Part shown: in pieces, positions 42,406 to 51,399 of the stretch
Position numbering within the stretch: the stretch's first letter is position 1
Layout of the letters: each line of letters begins with the position of its first letter
DNA from: Streptomyces sp. TRM68367
GTDB lineage: Bacteria > Actinomycetota > Actinomycetes > Streptomycetales > Streptomycetaceae
Length of the DNA stretch: 64,000 bases
Assembly (NCBI RefSeq): GCF_014495685.1
Contig: NZ_JACTVI010000035.1
Coordinates: 1 to 64,000, forward strand
Direction: 5' to 3'
Notes under the pieces: generated by a model
Database searches by the model: none
What the model was told of the DNA's origin: nothing
Seen by the model: the letters and a program-made list of their open reading frames with translations, nothing else
Program-made: the position numbers and the translations under genes

Positions 42406-43276
42406 TGAGAAGTGGTGTACGGGCTCCCACCTGATCCGGGCGTTTACCCCGGCGTCGGAGTGAGTGTCCGGATACAAGAACGGCCACCGGCTGATCTTCG
42501 AGATGTCGAAGCCTCGGAAGGAGATCAGCACGATGACCGCACCTGACAGTCTGCCCTTGCACGCCCTCGCGGAGGAGAACCTCGCCGCGGCGAGTCCCGA
42601 TCTGCTGCGCGCGATGGTCAGGACGTTCGCCGACGCGCTCATGACCGCGGAGGCCGACGCCCTCTGCAATGCCGAATACGGGCAGGTCAGCGAGGAGAGA
42701 GTCAACCATCGCAACGGCTACCGGCCGCGCGAGTGGTACACCCGCGCCGGCACGGTGGAACTGGCCATCCCCAAGCTGCGGCAGAGACGTTACTTCCCGC
42801 ACTGGCTCCTCGAACGCCGCCGCCGGGCCGAGCAGGCCCTCATCTCGGTGGTGGCCACCGCCTACCTGCTGGGCGTCTCCACTCGCCGGGTCGAGAAGCT
42901 CGCCGAGTCCCTCGGCGTCACGCAGCTGTCGAAGTCCCAGGTCTCGGCAATGGCCCGGCACCTGGACGAGCAGGTCACCGCGTTCCGCAACCGGCCGCTG
43001 GACGCCGGGCCGTATGCGTTCGTCTGGGTCGACGCGCTGACCCAGAAGGTCCGCGAAGGCGGCCACATCATCAACGTCCACGCCCTGATCGCGGTCGGCG
43101 TCAACGCCGACGTGCACCGCGAGATCCTGGGCCTGGACGTCGCCACCGCCGAGGACGGCGCCGGCTGGCTCGCCTTCCTGCGCTCGCTGATCGCCCGCGG
43201 CCTGTCCGGTGTCCAGCTGGTCATCTCGGACGCCCACGCCGGCCTCGTGGATGCCATCGGTGCGGGGAGCGGGTGG
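42406..43276 (+). mobile_element. IS256-family element, 3'-truncated
   Basis: The transposase frame from ATG 42533 gives VNHRNGYRPREWYTRAGTVEL, IPKLRQRRYFPHWLLERRRR, SKSQVSAMARHLDEQV and VISDAHAGLVDAIGAG, the Mutator/IS256 pattern up to the second catalytic Asp. After about 43276 it ends in unrelated sequence, losing the last third including the catalytic Glu. The left end is probably near 42406 (AGTGGTGTACGGGCTCC). Confidence 0.8.
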
Positions 43277-43479
43277 CCCACTGGGAGGCGACAGGTGAGC
43301 GCCCCTCCCCGATAAGTGTCCGGTGTCACTCTGGGCGATCGCTCGGGGTGTGGCAGCCGGCCTCCGTCAGCGCGCCGGTCGCCCTGTACAGCCTGGCTCT
43401 GCGCGGATCCCTGCGGGGCCTGGACCGGGCTCCGGGTGAGCCTCGTCGAACCGGCCCTCGCCGTCTTCTGATCGCGAGC

Positions 43480-43845
43480 GCTCCCTCGGCCTGGTGTACC
43501 TGCTCGGGACGGCCACGGGGCTGTCGCCCGGCCTGACGCTCCGTACCCGGCGGATGTACCCGACGGTGCTGGAGGACCGGGCCGCCCGCCTGGAGACAGA
43601 ACGCGCCCAGCGCGTCCGGCTCACCGCGGCGATGGGGCGCTCACGGGGCGCGCGCGAGATGCGCAACATCGTTGGCCTCAACCTCTCGGTCATGGTCGGT
43701 CTCGCCGACGGCGCCGCGGCCCTCGCTGCGCACCGCGACGAGCGGTCCGCCGGGGCCCTGCGCGTCATGGGCGATTCCGGCCTCCAGGCCATGGGCGAAA
43801 CTACGCCGCGTCCTCAGCGGACTGCGCGGGGAGCAGGAGGGAGAT
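43480..43845 (+). pseudogene. Sensor histidine kinase fragment with lost H-box
   Basis: The frame reads GLTLRTRRMYPTVLEDRAARLE, RVRLTAAMGRSRGAREM, then RNIVGLNLSVMVGLADGAAAL. It matches actinobacterial HisKA_3 kinases, whose H-box reads EMHDIVGHNLSVM; here the phosphoacceptor His is Arg and the later His is Leu. The end moves to another frame (KLRRVLSGLRGEQ). No ATPase domain remains. It abuts the broken UPF0158 copy. Confidence 0.65.
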
Positions 43846-44118
43846 CGCCGCATCTCCCATGGCCGTTCGCAACTGGTGCGCCAGTTCCTCGTCGCCCCGG
43901 AAGCCGCGCTTTTGGAGTTCGCCGATAAACGAGGCCGCCATCTCCGCAGCCCCCGGCAGGCCCCGCGCCGCGGCCCCGGCCACACAATCGCCGGCCAGCT
44001 GCAGCACCTCACGCACGGTTCCACGCTGCAACGCGGCAAGCAGCGCCACCCAGTCCTGAATGTGGAGCGCGCCTCGCACGGCTCGCAGCCCGTCCTCGTC
44101 CCATCCCTCGGCCACGGC
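43801..44118 (-). pseudogene. UPF0158 protein, N-terminal part only (second copy)
   Basis: Starts at GTG near 44118 with GWDEDGLRAVRGALHIQDW and follows the intact copy at 4180-4905 closely through GLPGAAEMAASF and GDAAISLL, then stops at 43801. The whole UPF0158 core is missing. It is located just downstream of the intact 696-residue gene. Confidence 0.65.
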
Positions 44119-44236
44119 TCCGACCGTAGCGCGCGCCACCGGGGACGTACGACGCCGGTCCGGTTTCCCGCCGCCCGACGCCGTGGCCGGTTCCGGTCTC
44201 ACCTGGCGCCTTCATGAGCAGGCGGTCATGCCCTGG

Positions 44237-46327
44237 TCAGCGGTGCCGCTTGCGGCCACTCTTGCCGGCGGTGCGCCGACGCTTCCGGGCGCGGCCGACG
44301 CGGGCGGCGGGAGTACGCAGTGCCCGGGCCGCGAGCTGCCCGAGCTCTTCGAGTCCGGCCCGGTCCGGGTGCGCGGAGTCCAATGCGGCGGCAACCGCGT
44401 CCCTGGTATCGCGGCGCTGGGCACGCAGCACCTCCTCGGCGCCGTCCCCGCCGCCCGCCAATTCCACGAGCTGGAGCAGGTTCTCTGCGATCAGCAGCAG
44501 ATGCTCGGCATCGGTCATGTCCTCGGGGGACAGCAGCTCATGGTGCGCCAGCGCGGTCAGCACGAGCGGCGCCAGCGCTGCGTCGCCGCGCAGCCCGCGC
44601 AGCAGCCGCTCGCCCTCGCCGTCCGGCAACGCCGTCAGCAGTACAGCGAGCATCGCCTGCCCACGCACCCGGAAGGGCATGGACCGTACCGCTTCGACGA
44701 GTTGCCGCAGCGCGGCATCCCGCTCGCTCAGGGCCGCGATCCAGTCGGCCAGCTCCACGCGGGCGGCATCCGGGTCGTAGTCGTCGGCGAGCACACCCAG
44801 CAGGCCGGCCGCCGACGCCTGGGCCAGCTCGCCGACCAGCGGTGCGTCCCGGCCGACCGCCAGCAGCCGCTGCCGTACCGCCCGGGTACCCAGCTCGGTG
44901 AGACGGAGGAGCTCCACCGGTCCGGCAGTCAGCTCCTCACGCAGACGGCGGTCACGCTCCTGTGCCGCCGGGTCCGGCGCCACCCCTGCGGCGCCCAGCA
45001 GCTCCGCGAGCTCCGGCGGCATGCCCTCGGGCAACTCCGGGTCAGCGGAAAGGTCGACCTCGAGGAACACCGGATCTGCCATCCCCCACTCACGCTCGAT
45101 CGCGCCCAGGTCCACCAGCGTGTCAAGCACCGTGCGCAGGTCCCGGTCGGCGTGCTCGAACCACATCCGGTGCTGGACGTCCGACCCGCCGTCCAACTGG
45201 AAGCGGACCCGGTAGGCCAGGTGAACGGAGTCACGCAGCCGCGGCCAGGGCATCGGGTACGGCAAGCTGTAGAGCGTGTTCAGCACGTCCCCCAGCACGT
45301 CCTCGTACGCATCGAAGAGCATCGACTCGACGTGCCAGCCACTGCGCGCCCCGATCAGGGCCTGCCGCAACTCGAAACACGCCTCGACAGCACGCAGCCA
45401 CAGCTGAAGCGGATCGGCCAGCACCGGCCGGGCCCTGGCCACCGCATACAACCGCCCCTTGGCCACCCGGACCAGCCGCGCCTTCTTCGCCCACTCCACC
45501 AGCAGCCCCAGCCGCGGCAGATCGGCCGAGGAGCGCACCCCCTCGGCCTTGTCGCCGGTACCCAGCACGTCCACCAGCTCGCGGGCATCGGCCATCCGCA
45601 GCCGCCCCGCCGCCGTCACCGCGCGGCCGTCGCGCCCCGCCCACTCGGCGAGCCCGCGCAACTGCCCCACGATCGTCGAGGCCTCGGCCCGTCGGCGCAG
45701 CTCGTCGTCCGGGGGCAGCACCACGGGCAGTTGCGGCTCGGCCCGAGCCACACTGGACAGAGCACGGCCGGTCAACCGCCGTTCCATGACCGTGTCCAGG
45801 GCCTGCTGGTCGTAGGCGACCTCTCCGCGCTGAGCACGCTCCGCGAACCGCTGCAACGCCGCCCCGTCCAGGACATCCACGCCCTGCTCGGCGGCTGTCA
45901 TCGCCCAGAACTTCGCCAAACCCCAGCGGGTACGGTCCGCCATCGCCCCCGGATACAGCTCCGCAACCGCGTCGACCGCGGCGAGGGAGTCCTCAAGTGC
46001 GGGGCCCCGCGGATCCGCCAACTGCACGGCGTGAAGAAAGCGCAGCAGCGTACGCAATGTGCCGGGGGCATCGCCGCGTTCCTCCCCGGGAAGCTCGGTG
46101 ACCTTCTGGGGGAGCCAGGAGAGCAGCAGCTCCTCCACATGCCGCGGCTCCCACAGCCCCAGCCGACCATCCGCAGTCGCCCGGTGGCGGTAGTCCAGCG
46201 CCGACTCGGCCATGAACCCGTCCACCGGCAGCCCCTGCTCCCCGGCCCACCGGACCAGCCGGTCGACCAGCAGCCCGCACGCCGCCTCGAACTCCTCCTC
46301 GGCACCGGCTTCGAACCGCATCCGCAT
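44237..46327 (-). CDS. Uncharacterised 696-residue actinobacterial protein
   Basis: Large, mostly helical, acidic protein with a strongly basic tail (GRARKRRRTAGKSGRKRHR). Recognisable blocks are YRHRATADGRLGLW near the start, WRLxDSVHLAYRVRFQLDGG-like text around the middle, and AHHELLSPEDMTDAEHLLLI before the tail. There are no membrane helices and no catalytic motif I can name. A C-terminal remnant of a paralogue is at 5019-5270, and both loci keep a UPF0158 gene next to it, so the two products may work together. The ATG at 46327 gives MRMRFEAGAEEEF. Confidence 0.7.
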   Translation of the reverse strand: MRMRFEAGAEEEFEAACGLLVDRLVRWAGEQGLPVDGFMAESALDYRHRATADGRLGLWEPRHVEELLLSWLPQKVTELPGEERGDAPGTLRTLLRFLHAVQLADPRGPALEDSLAAVDAVAELYPGAMADRTRWGLAKFWAMTAAEQGVDVLDGAALQRFAERAQRGEVAYDQQALDTVMERRLTGRALSSVARAEPQLPVVLPPDDELRRRAEASTIVGQLRGLAEWAGRDGRAVTAAGRLRMADARELVDVLGTGDKAEGVRSSADLPRLGLLVEWAKKARLVRVAKGRLYAVARARPVLADPLQLWLRAVEACFELRQALIGARSGWHVESMLFDAYEDVLGDVLNTLYSLPYPMPWPRLRDSVHLAYRVRFQLDGGSDVQHRMWFEHADRDLRTVLDTLVDLGAIEREWGMADPVFLEVDLSADPELPEGMPPELAELLGAAGVAPDPAAQERDRRLREELTAGPVELLRLTELGTRAVRQRLLAVGRDAPLVGELAQASAAGLLGVLADDYDPDAARVELADWIAALSERDAALRQLVEAVRSMPFRVRGQAMLAVLLTALPDGEGERLLRGLRGDAALAPLVLTALAHHELLSPEDMTDAEHLLLIAENLLQLVELAGGGDGAEEVLRAQRRDTRDAVAAALDSAHPDRAGLEELGQLAARALRTPAARVGRARKRRRTAGKSGRKRHR

Positions 46328-46824
46328 GAAAACCCGCCAAACTTGTCCTCAGCACTCCCTGCCGCGCCACGCTACCGCCGAACCGCGACGCACAACACGT
46401 CCGAGGACGAGCGGCCAGCTACCGCCAGGAGTACGGTCACGTATTGTCGCGGCATGACTACGTCTCGCTAATCCAATCAGTGAGCCGAGGGGGCGACGTC
46501 GGCACGCTTCAAGGCAACGGGGCGCGATGGAGGACCGGGTGCGGAGGTATGCGAGGACCCTTTCCCCCGACTGGCGAGAGATCCACCGTCGGATGCCCGA
46601 CCGCCGAGACTGACCCAAGGGGCCGACAAGTCCTCGCTGATACGACGCCTCACCAGCGTCGGCCTGACAACCCGCTGAGGCACGGGCGGCGGGGCGGAAC
46701 TCGTCGCCTACGTGGCCCCGGCGGTGCAGAACGAGAACACCGACGGCGAGCGTGCCCACGTCGACCGCTGGCGGGACGTGTGGGAGGGCGCGTACGTCTC
46801 GGCGTCGCTCGAATCCTGACCCTC
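46328..46824. other. Gap without intact genes
   Basis: No intact gene is supported. Near 46690-46818 a rightward frame ends GAELVAYVAPAVQNE and VDRWRDVWEGAY, reminiscent of an adenylation-domain C-terminus or methyltransferase junction, but too short to call. Confidence 0.35.
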
Positions 46825-47125
46825 TGACGGCGGATCAAAAGTGACCCACTTGGTGATCTTCGCCTGAACCTGATCTTGATCTGAGGTCAGGAGGGAGAGG
46901 GTGATCCGCGTGGAGGACTGGGCAGAGATTCGCAGGCTGCACCGGGCCGAGCAGATGCCGATCCGGGCGATCGCGAGGCATCTGGGCATCTCGAAGAACA
47001 CAGTCAAGCGGGCGCTGGCGAGTGACCGGCCGCCGAAGTACGAGCGTCTGGCCAAGGGCTCGGTGGTCGACGCCGTTGAGGTGCAGATCCGTGAGCTGCT
47101 GCGGGAGACGCCGACGATGCCGGCC
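46825..47125 (+). mobile_element. IS21-family left end with istA N-terminus
   Basis: TGACGGCGGATCAAAAGTGA at 46825 resembles actinobacterial IS21-type termini. From a GTG at 46901 the frame reads VEDWAEIRRLHRAEQMPIRAI and ARHLGISKNTVKRAL, the IstA helix-turn-helix, then RELLRETPTMPA, where the homology stops near 47125. About 75 residues of a roughly 400-residue transposase remain. Confidence 0.7.
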
Positions 47126-47144
47126 AACTCGTGGATCTGCAGCG

Positions 47145-47390
47145 GATCTGGCGCGGAGAGTGACGCATCTCCTGCGTGCCACCCCGCGCAGGATGCTGCA
47201 GCCGCGCCAGCCGTGCCACCGAGATCAGCCGCTTCACCTGGGGCTCCCGCAGCGGAAGGCGCACCGGCCCGTCCCCGGCCACCTCAAGGCCCAGGCCGGC
47301 CACCGGCGCCTCCAGCTGGGCGCTGAAAGCCCCCGCCGTCTCCGCCCCGCCGAGCAGCCCAGCCAGCCGTTCCCTCGGTGTCACTGCCAC
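47145..47390 (-). pseudogene. Gene fragment resembling the N-terminus of a 2OG-oxygenase-like protein
   Basis: From a GTG near 47387 the leftward frame reads TPRERLAGLLGGAETAGAF, GDGPVRLPLREPQVKRLI and ARLARL. This resembles the opening of a Streptomyces 2OG-Fe(II)-oxygenase-related family, recognised from memory and not checked. It ends at the IS21 fragment. Confidence 0.3.
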
Positions 47391-47546
47391 GCGCCTGCCC
47401 TCCGACCCCTGCGAACCCGGTTCTCGGCCCGGGCCTACGAACCCGACGGCGCCGCCGGGGCCGTAACCGTGGACGGGCCCCGAAGGAGGGATCACATCCA
47501 GGTCCCGTGAGACGAGCCGCAGCGCTTGGCGGTAGTCTGCCCGGAC

Positions 47547-48716
47547 GTGAGCGAGTACCAGTACTACGAGTTCCAGGTCATCGACCGGCCGTTGACCGAC
47601 GACGAGTTCGAGCAAGTGCGGGCCCTGTCGAGCCGGGCCCGGGTCAGCACGACGCACTTCGTCAACGAGTACCACTACGGCAACTTCCGCGGCGATGAGC
47701 GCAAACTGATGGAGCAGGTGTACGACGCCCACCTGTACTTCGCCAACTGGGGCTCGCGGCGCCTTATGCTGCGCCTGCCCACCACAGTGCTGCCCGCCGG
47801 CAGTGCCGAACCGTACTGCGCGGAAGACGCCTTGACCTGCTGGACCAGGAAAGGGCACCTGCTGCTCGACTTCTCCTACGAGGCCGAGGACGGCGGCGAG
47901 TGGGACTTCGAGACCTCCTTCACCCTCGCGTCCTTCACCGCCCTGCGTACCGAACTCGCCGCGGGCGACCTGCGCCCCCTCTACCTGGCCTGGCTTTCCG
48001 CGCTCACCCGCTGGGAGCTGGAGGAGGACGTCGACGAGGACGAGTACACCTCCACCCTCGAGCCGCCCGTACCCGCCGGCCTTGCCCAACTCACCGGCCC
48101 ACAGCAGGCCTTGGCGGACTTCCTGTGCATCGATCCGCATCTGCTCACCGCGGCTGCCCGCGTCAGCGGTGCCGCCCCGTCCCAGGCGATCGACAAGGAC
48201 GCACTCGCCGCTTGGATCCGCGCCCTGCCCCTACGCGAGAAGGACACCCTGCTGCTGGACGCAGCCCTGGGCACCGCCCCGCAACCGGGCCCCACTCTGC
48301 TGGCCCGCCACCGCGCCGCGTCCCGCGGCATGGCCGAACCGTCCACCGCTGCCCGGCGCCGCTCAGCCGCGGAGCTCCTCGACGCCGCCTACGAGGTGCG
48401 CAGCGAGCACACACAGCAGCAAGAACAGGCCCGCGCCCAGGCCCGCCGAGCCGAACAGCGGGCTCGCGAGAGCCACCTGGAACGCCTGGCCGAGAACGCC
48501 GAGCAAGCCTGGCAGGACGTCGCCCACCTGATCGGGCAGAAGCAGCCCGGCCCCTACGACGCCGCCGTCACCCTTCTGAAAGATCTCCGCGAGATCCACG
48601 ACCGGGCGGGCACCCCCGAGGAGTTCACCCGACGCCTGCACGACCTGCGAGAGCAGCACCGCGGCAAGCCCTCGCTGATGCGGCGCTTCACCGACGCCGG
48701 GCTGACGGCCCGCTGA
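47547..48716 (+). CDS. Uncharacterised actinobacterial protein
   Basis: 389 residues from a GTG at 47547. The N-terminal domain (SEYQYYEFQVIDRPLTDDEF, STTHFVNEYHYGNFRGDERKLM, VYDAHLYFANWGSRRLMLRLP) is conserved in actinobacteria without known function. The C-terminal 130 residues form a likely coiled coil (EHTQQQEQARAQARRAEQRAR). No catalytic motif. Relatives are often found beside SWIM zinc-finger genes, as here at 50472-51293. It faces the next gene with 6 bp between stops. Confidence 0.72.
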   Translation: MSEYQYYEFQVIDRPLTDDEFEQVRALSSRARVSTTHFVNEYHYGNFRGDERKLMEQVYDAHLYFANWGSRRLMLRLPTTVLPAGSAEPYCAEDALTCWTRKGHLLLDFSYEAEDGGEWDFETSFTLASFTALRTELAAGDLRPLYLAWLSALTRWELEEDVDEDEYTSTLEPPVPAGLAQLTGPQQALADFLCIDPHLLTAAARVSGAAPSQAIDKDALAAWIRALPLREKDTLLLDAALGTAPQPGPTLLARHRAASRGMAEPSTAARRRSAAELLDAAYEVRSEHTQQQEQARAQARRAEQRARESHLERLAENAEQAWQDVAHLIGQKQPGPYDAAVTLLKDLREIHDRAGTPEEFTRRLHDLREQHRGKPSLMRRFTDAGLTAR

Positions 48717-48722
48717 GGGCGC

Positions 48723-50102
48723 TCAGATGTGGTCGCGTGGACCCTCGGCCAGGAGACGGAGGGCGGCGAGGGCAGCCGGGCGGCCGGTGGCGGACAGGGA
48801 GATCGGGGCGTCGATGGACCGTTCCCGCTCGAGGTAGCCGAGTTCGCGCCCGGTGTGCCAGAACCTCCACAGCAGTCGCTCGGTGTCCTTCCCCTCCATC
48901 GCGGTGCCGTCGCTGTGGGTGCAGCCCGCAGCAAGCACCGGATGGATAGCATCGCGCAGGTCCGCGCGGGGCCGGGGCTCCGCCCACAGCGCGCACAGGG
49001 CGGACTCGGCCACCTGCCGCTCAGCCGCGGTGGTGCCGAGCCAGGCCAGCGCGGCCGTGTGCTGGCGCAGCTGGTGGTCCCTCAGCTGGGCGCGGCCGGC
49101 AGCCGAGAGCTTGAGCGTACGATGGCGCTTGGTCACCAGTAGGTGGGTGCGGGCGAGTTCGTGCAGGTCGGCCAGCTGGAACAGGTCCGCCTCCGAGCGC
49201 GGCCCCTTGCCGATCGGGTACCAGTGCGGGTAGCGGGCGAACGCGGCTGCCACCAGTTCCCGTGGCAGGTAGCCGGCCTGGGTCAGGGTGACGCCGTCAC
49301 CGATCTGCTCCAGCAGCCACCGCAGCGGCTCAGCCGTGTCCACGGGTGCCGCATCCGACTCCTCCAGGGCAGGCAGGACGGCGGCGAGCAGGGCGCGGCG
49401 CTCGGCCGGGGGCGCCGCGGCCCACAACTCGCGCCGTTCGTGGCGGACGGCCTCCAGCGGGGCGCGGCCCTCGAACACGGGCTGCGCGGTGGTGAGCCAG
49501 TGCTGGACGAGCCGTCGGCGCGCGGCCGGGAACGTACGCGCGTCCGGGTCGAACTCGCCCTCGTCCAGGGCCTGCTCCAGTCGATGTTCGAGGTTGGCTC
49601 GGGCCAGCGCTTCCTGGATGCCCATGACCTGCCCCCAGCTCAGCTCGGGTACGTCCGGCGGGGTCGTGGGCGAGGCGGCCGCGGCCTTGTGGTAGGCCGC
49701 GAAGCCCGCCTCCTCGGAGCGCTGCCAGGCCGCCAGCACCTGAGCGGTGGTCGCGCTCGTGCACACCGCGGCGGCCCGAACGCGGCCGGCTCCAGCCAGC
49801 AGGGCGGCCAGGACGGCGACGGCCCGCTGCTGCTCAGGTGTGTCCCCGTGCCACTTGCGGGGCAGCTCGTACCAGCAGAAGCGTTCGACCTCGGCCGCCG
49901 AGAGCGCGACGAGCGGATCGCCGTCGGGCACCAGCCAGCCCAGCAGGCGCTGTGCCATCGCCTTGTCCGCCGCCAACGCCGACACCTCCGCCGCGCTCTG
50001 GTCTACCTGCCGATCGTCCCACGGCCGGGGGTTCCCGTCCCGGCGCGACGCTGCGGCGAGCATGCTGGCGTGGTGCACCAGGATGATGAACTGCTGGAAC
50101 AC
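48723..50102 (-). CDS. Uncharacterised actinobacterial protein
   Basis: About 459 residues from a GTG at 50102 (FQQFIILVHHASM); an ATG at 50063 is possible. It is mostly helical, with repeated Trp/Arg-rich segments: PRKWHGDTPEQQRAVAVLAALL, PELSWGQVMGIQEALARAN, ERLLWRFWHTGRELGYLERE. I do not recognise the family. The N-terminus may be truncated, since sequence beyond 50102 is unlike the gene. Confidence 0.62.
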   Translation of the reverse strand: MFQQFIILVHHASMLAAASRRDGNPRPWDDRQVDQSAAEVSALAADKAMAQRLLGWLVPDGDPLVALSAAEVERFCWYELPRKWHGDTPEQQRAVAVLAALLAGAGRVRAAAVCTSATTAQVLAAWQRSEEAGFAAYHKAAAASPTTPPDVPELSWGQVMGIQEALARANLEHRLEQALDEGEFDPDARTFPAARRRLVQHWLTTAQPVFEGRAPLEAVRHERRELWAAAPPAERRALLAAVLPALEESDAAPVDTAEPLRWLLEQIGDGVTLTQAGYLPRELVAAAFARYPHWYPIGKGPRSEADLFQLADLHELARTHLLVTKRHRTLKLSAAGRAQLRDHQLRQHTAALAWLGTTAAERQVAESALCALWAEPRPRADLRDAIHPVLAAGCTHSDGTAMEGKDTERLLWRFWHTGRELGYLERERSIDAPISLSATGRPAALAALRLLAEGPRDHI

Positions 50103-50471
50103 GTACGGCCTTCCGGGCGGGCGGCAGCGGCCCCAAGCAGATCGCGCGGGCGCTGGTGCTGCGTCCCGCGCAGGCCACCGCGCTGCTGCGGGGGTCGCGC
50201 AGGCCGAGCAGGCCCAGGCCGAGCCGGGGCAGCGGGCGCTGGTCGGCGCCTGGATGGACGCGGGTTGGAGCACCGGGCTCGACCTGACGGCCGCACCGCC
50301 GTACCTGTGTCTGTCGTCTGGGGACGTGCGAGCAGTGCGGAGGCCGACGTGCGCATCGAGGAGGCCCAGCGTGCTTTCGACATCCAGTCGTCCTTCAGCA
50401 GATAGGCCGGCACGGGCGGTGCCAACTGTATGGTCGCCGAGCATGACGTCGTGCCAGAACCGGGCCCCGGG
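50103..50471. other. Gap, gene fragments only
   Basis: A rightward frame shows GPKQIARALVLRPAQATALLRG near 50125-50200 and GAWMDAGWSTGLDLTAAPP further on, protein-like but short and in different frames. These are probably remains of a decayed gene. Nothing intact is seen. Confidence 0.3.
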
Positions 50472-51293
50472 CTACTCCACAGCCCGTCCTGCGGTGCGCA
50501 TCAGCTCGCGGATGGTGTACCCGAAGGCCTCGGCGAGGTCCTCCCCCGCATAGCACAGCACCTCGTCGCCGTCGTAGTCGTCTTCGCAGGCGTCCAAGCC
50601 GTCGAGTACGCCGAGGGCCACGGCCTCGGCGGCATCCGTCATGCCCAGTTCCAGACGGCGGCGGACGTCGGCCTCGTACTGCTCGATGACCGGCTTGATC
50701 AAGCGGCTCGCCGCCTCGTACACGTCGGTGTAGCCGAAGCCGGGGCGGTGACCGGTGCTCAGGTGGTCGATGTCCAGGGTGCGCAGCGCCTGCTCGACCT
50801 CGGCCGCCGTCCGCTGCTGAAGGGCGGCCTGTTCGGCACGGGCGCGCGGGGCAAGCAGCCGTGCGGCCAGCCGGTCGGCGTCCGTGCGCAGTTCGGGCCG
50901 GGCGGCCAGCATTTGTTCCAGTACGGCGGCCTTCTCCTGGGCGGTGAGTGCGTGCAGGGCTTCACCGAGGACGCGGCGCGTGTCGTCGGCGGGCGCGGCG
51001 TGCCACGGCAGGCGCCGTTCGACAGCGTGCAGCGCGAGGGCGACGGCATGCCGGCACAAGCGTCCTGGCCCCGGGGCGCACGGGCCGTCGCACTCGGCCG
51101 TCAGGTCCCGCCCCACCACCTGTACCCATACGTCGCAGGCGGTGCCCGAGCCGTCCCGCACCAGGCCGCTGATGCCGCGCGGCTCGCTCTCCGCCTCGAC
51201 CACCGCACCGTCGGCGAGCAGGATCCGCCCCTCGGTGATCTCGGCTTCGTCGGCGAACGCGTGCACTGTCTCCTCGTCCATAACCACAGCCAT
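50472..51293 (-). CDS. SWIM zinc-finger-like protein
   Basis: 273 residues from ATG 51293. VVGRDLTAECDGPCAPGPGRLCRHAVALAL contains CxxxC and CRH, the SWIM-type zinc finger (CxCx(n)CxH), expected to bind nucleic acid or protein. The rest is helical, ending EDLAEAFGYTIRELMRTAG. Actinobacterial SWIM proteins are uncharacterised. The divergent DUF2786 gene begins 106 bp away. Confidence 0.72.
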   Translation of the reverse strand: MAVVMDEETVHAFADEAEITEGRILLADGAVVEAESEPRGISGLVRDGSGTACDVWVQVVGRDLTAECDGPCAPGPGRLCRHAVALALHAVERRLPWHAAPADDTRRVLGEALHALTAQEKAAVLEQMLAARPELRTDADRLAARLLAPRARAEQAALQQRTAAEVEQALRTLDIDHLSTGHRPGFGYTDVYEAASRLIKPVIEQYEADVRRRLELGMTDAAEAVALGVLDGLDACEDDYDGDEVLCYAGEDLAEAFGYTIRELMRTAGRAVE

Positions 51294-51399
51294 GCGGTCA
51301 TTCAAGCGCACCCGCAGGACAGTGGGTGCCGGCGGGCGACCGGGGCCACTACGCTCGGTGCGGAGACAGCGACGTTGGCAAGAGCACGAGGTACGGCCG

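Noticed and set aside
44060..46471. 803-residue rightward frame over the 696-residue gene
   Set aside because: The opposite strand has a paralogous remnant elsewhere that is conserved at protein level; this strand does not.
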